Below, in pieces: positions 33,388 through 33,432 of a DNA stretch of 33,432 nucleotides. Origin of the DNA: Planctomycetota bacterium (GTDB lineage Bacteria; Planctomycetota; Planctomycetia; Pirellulales; Pirellulaceae); the NCBI GenBank assembly GCA_014238905.1, contig JABAAE010000010.1:1-33432 (forward strand). Reading direction: 5' to 3'. A model generated the notes under the pieces. It did no database searches. It had not been told where the DNA came from and was given only the letters and a program-made list of their open reading frames with translations. The translations under genes and the position numbers were made by a program. The stretch's first letter is position 1, and each line of letters opens with the position of its first letter.

Positions 33388-33432
33388 GGCGGTGTTGCTC
33401 TGGGCGGTGTTGTTCTGGGCGGTGTTGCTCTG
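33388..33432. repeat. 15-bp tandem repeat, three copies to the window edge
   Basis: ggcggtgttgctctg occurs at 33388-33402, 33403-33417 (one change) and 33418-33432. It begins 9 nt after a stop codon and is cut by the end of the window, so it may be longer. Confidence 0.92.

Overview
The window looks like a chromosomal segment of a marine planctomycete, most likely Pirellulales-related. This is inferred from gene content only: two secreted formylglycine sulfatases, a DUF1080 (3-keto-disaccharide hydrolase type) protein, a secreted haem peroxidase with a LEPR-XLL-like leader, the HpnC/HpnD squalene pair, an ASPIC/UnbV protein, and a degraded remnant resembling DUF1559. By eye the GC content is close to 50%. 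I found no rRNA, tRNA, CRISPR array, insertion sequence, integrase or phage gene.

Layout. 1-163 holds the start of a minus-strand gene that runs off the left edge. 905-6144 is a polysaccharide-degradation patch: sulfatase (+), DUF1080 protein (-) and a sulfamidase-like sulfatase (-), with hairpins between the convergent pair and a decayed surface-protein fragment at 4096-4292. 6145-8178 holds a probable DUF1559 remnant and an unrecognised membrane-anchored protein. 8179-10794 is the peroxidase with an exact 21-residue repeat tail. 11343-14047 holds an E2-type acyltransferase catalytic domain without a lipoyl domain, an acetolactate decarboxylase with an N-terminal ribbon-helix-helix-like segment, and a small lipoprotein. 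14406-21440 holds a Na/Pi cotransporter with a PhoU-like tail, a secreted FKBP isomerase and a GlnE homologue. 21761-24832 is an isoprenoid/squalene block: hpnC-hpnD on the minus strand, divergent from ispH. 25224-29763 is a same-strand trio: a cytochrome oxidase subunit II-like cupredoxin, a beta-helix lipoprotein and a large SCO1/FG-GAP/ASPIC fusion. The right end carries a FabH-like ketosynthase, ilvD and a small CPXCG zinc-ribbon-like protein.

How genes work together. IspH makes IPP/DMAPP, the ultimate precursors of the farnesyl diphosphate that HpnC and HpnD use, so the divergent arrangement is metabolically coherent. The sulfatases and DUF1080 protein fit extracellular degradation of sulfated glycans. 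The cupredoxin and SCO domains suggest a copper or redox theme. IlvD and the decarboxylase both touch the acetolactate/branched-chain pathway, but they lie 18 kb apart.

Most notable observations: (1) the GlnE homologue has lost the DxD metal-binding aspartates at both nucleotidyltransferase sites while keeping the surrounding fold motifs; (2) short tandem repeats with 13-21 bp units, a different sequence at each locus, sit in many gene borders, including one array that starts inside the ilvD stop codon and one that covers the start codon and leader of a lipoprotein gene; (3) the RHH-decarboxylase fusion; (4) the SCO-ASPIC fusion beside a cupredoxin lacking most CuA ligands. I did not identify a clear new defence or mobile system.
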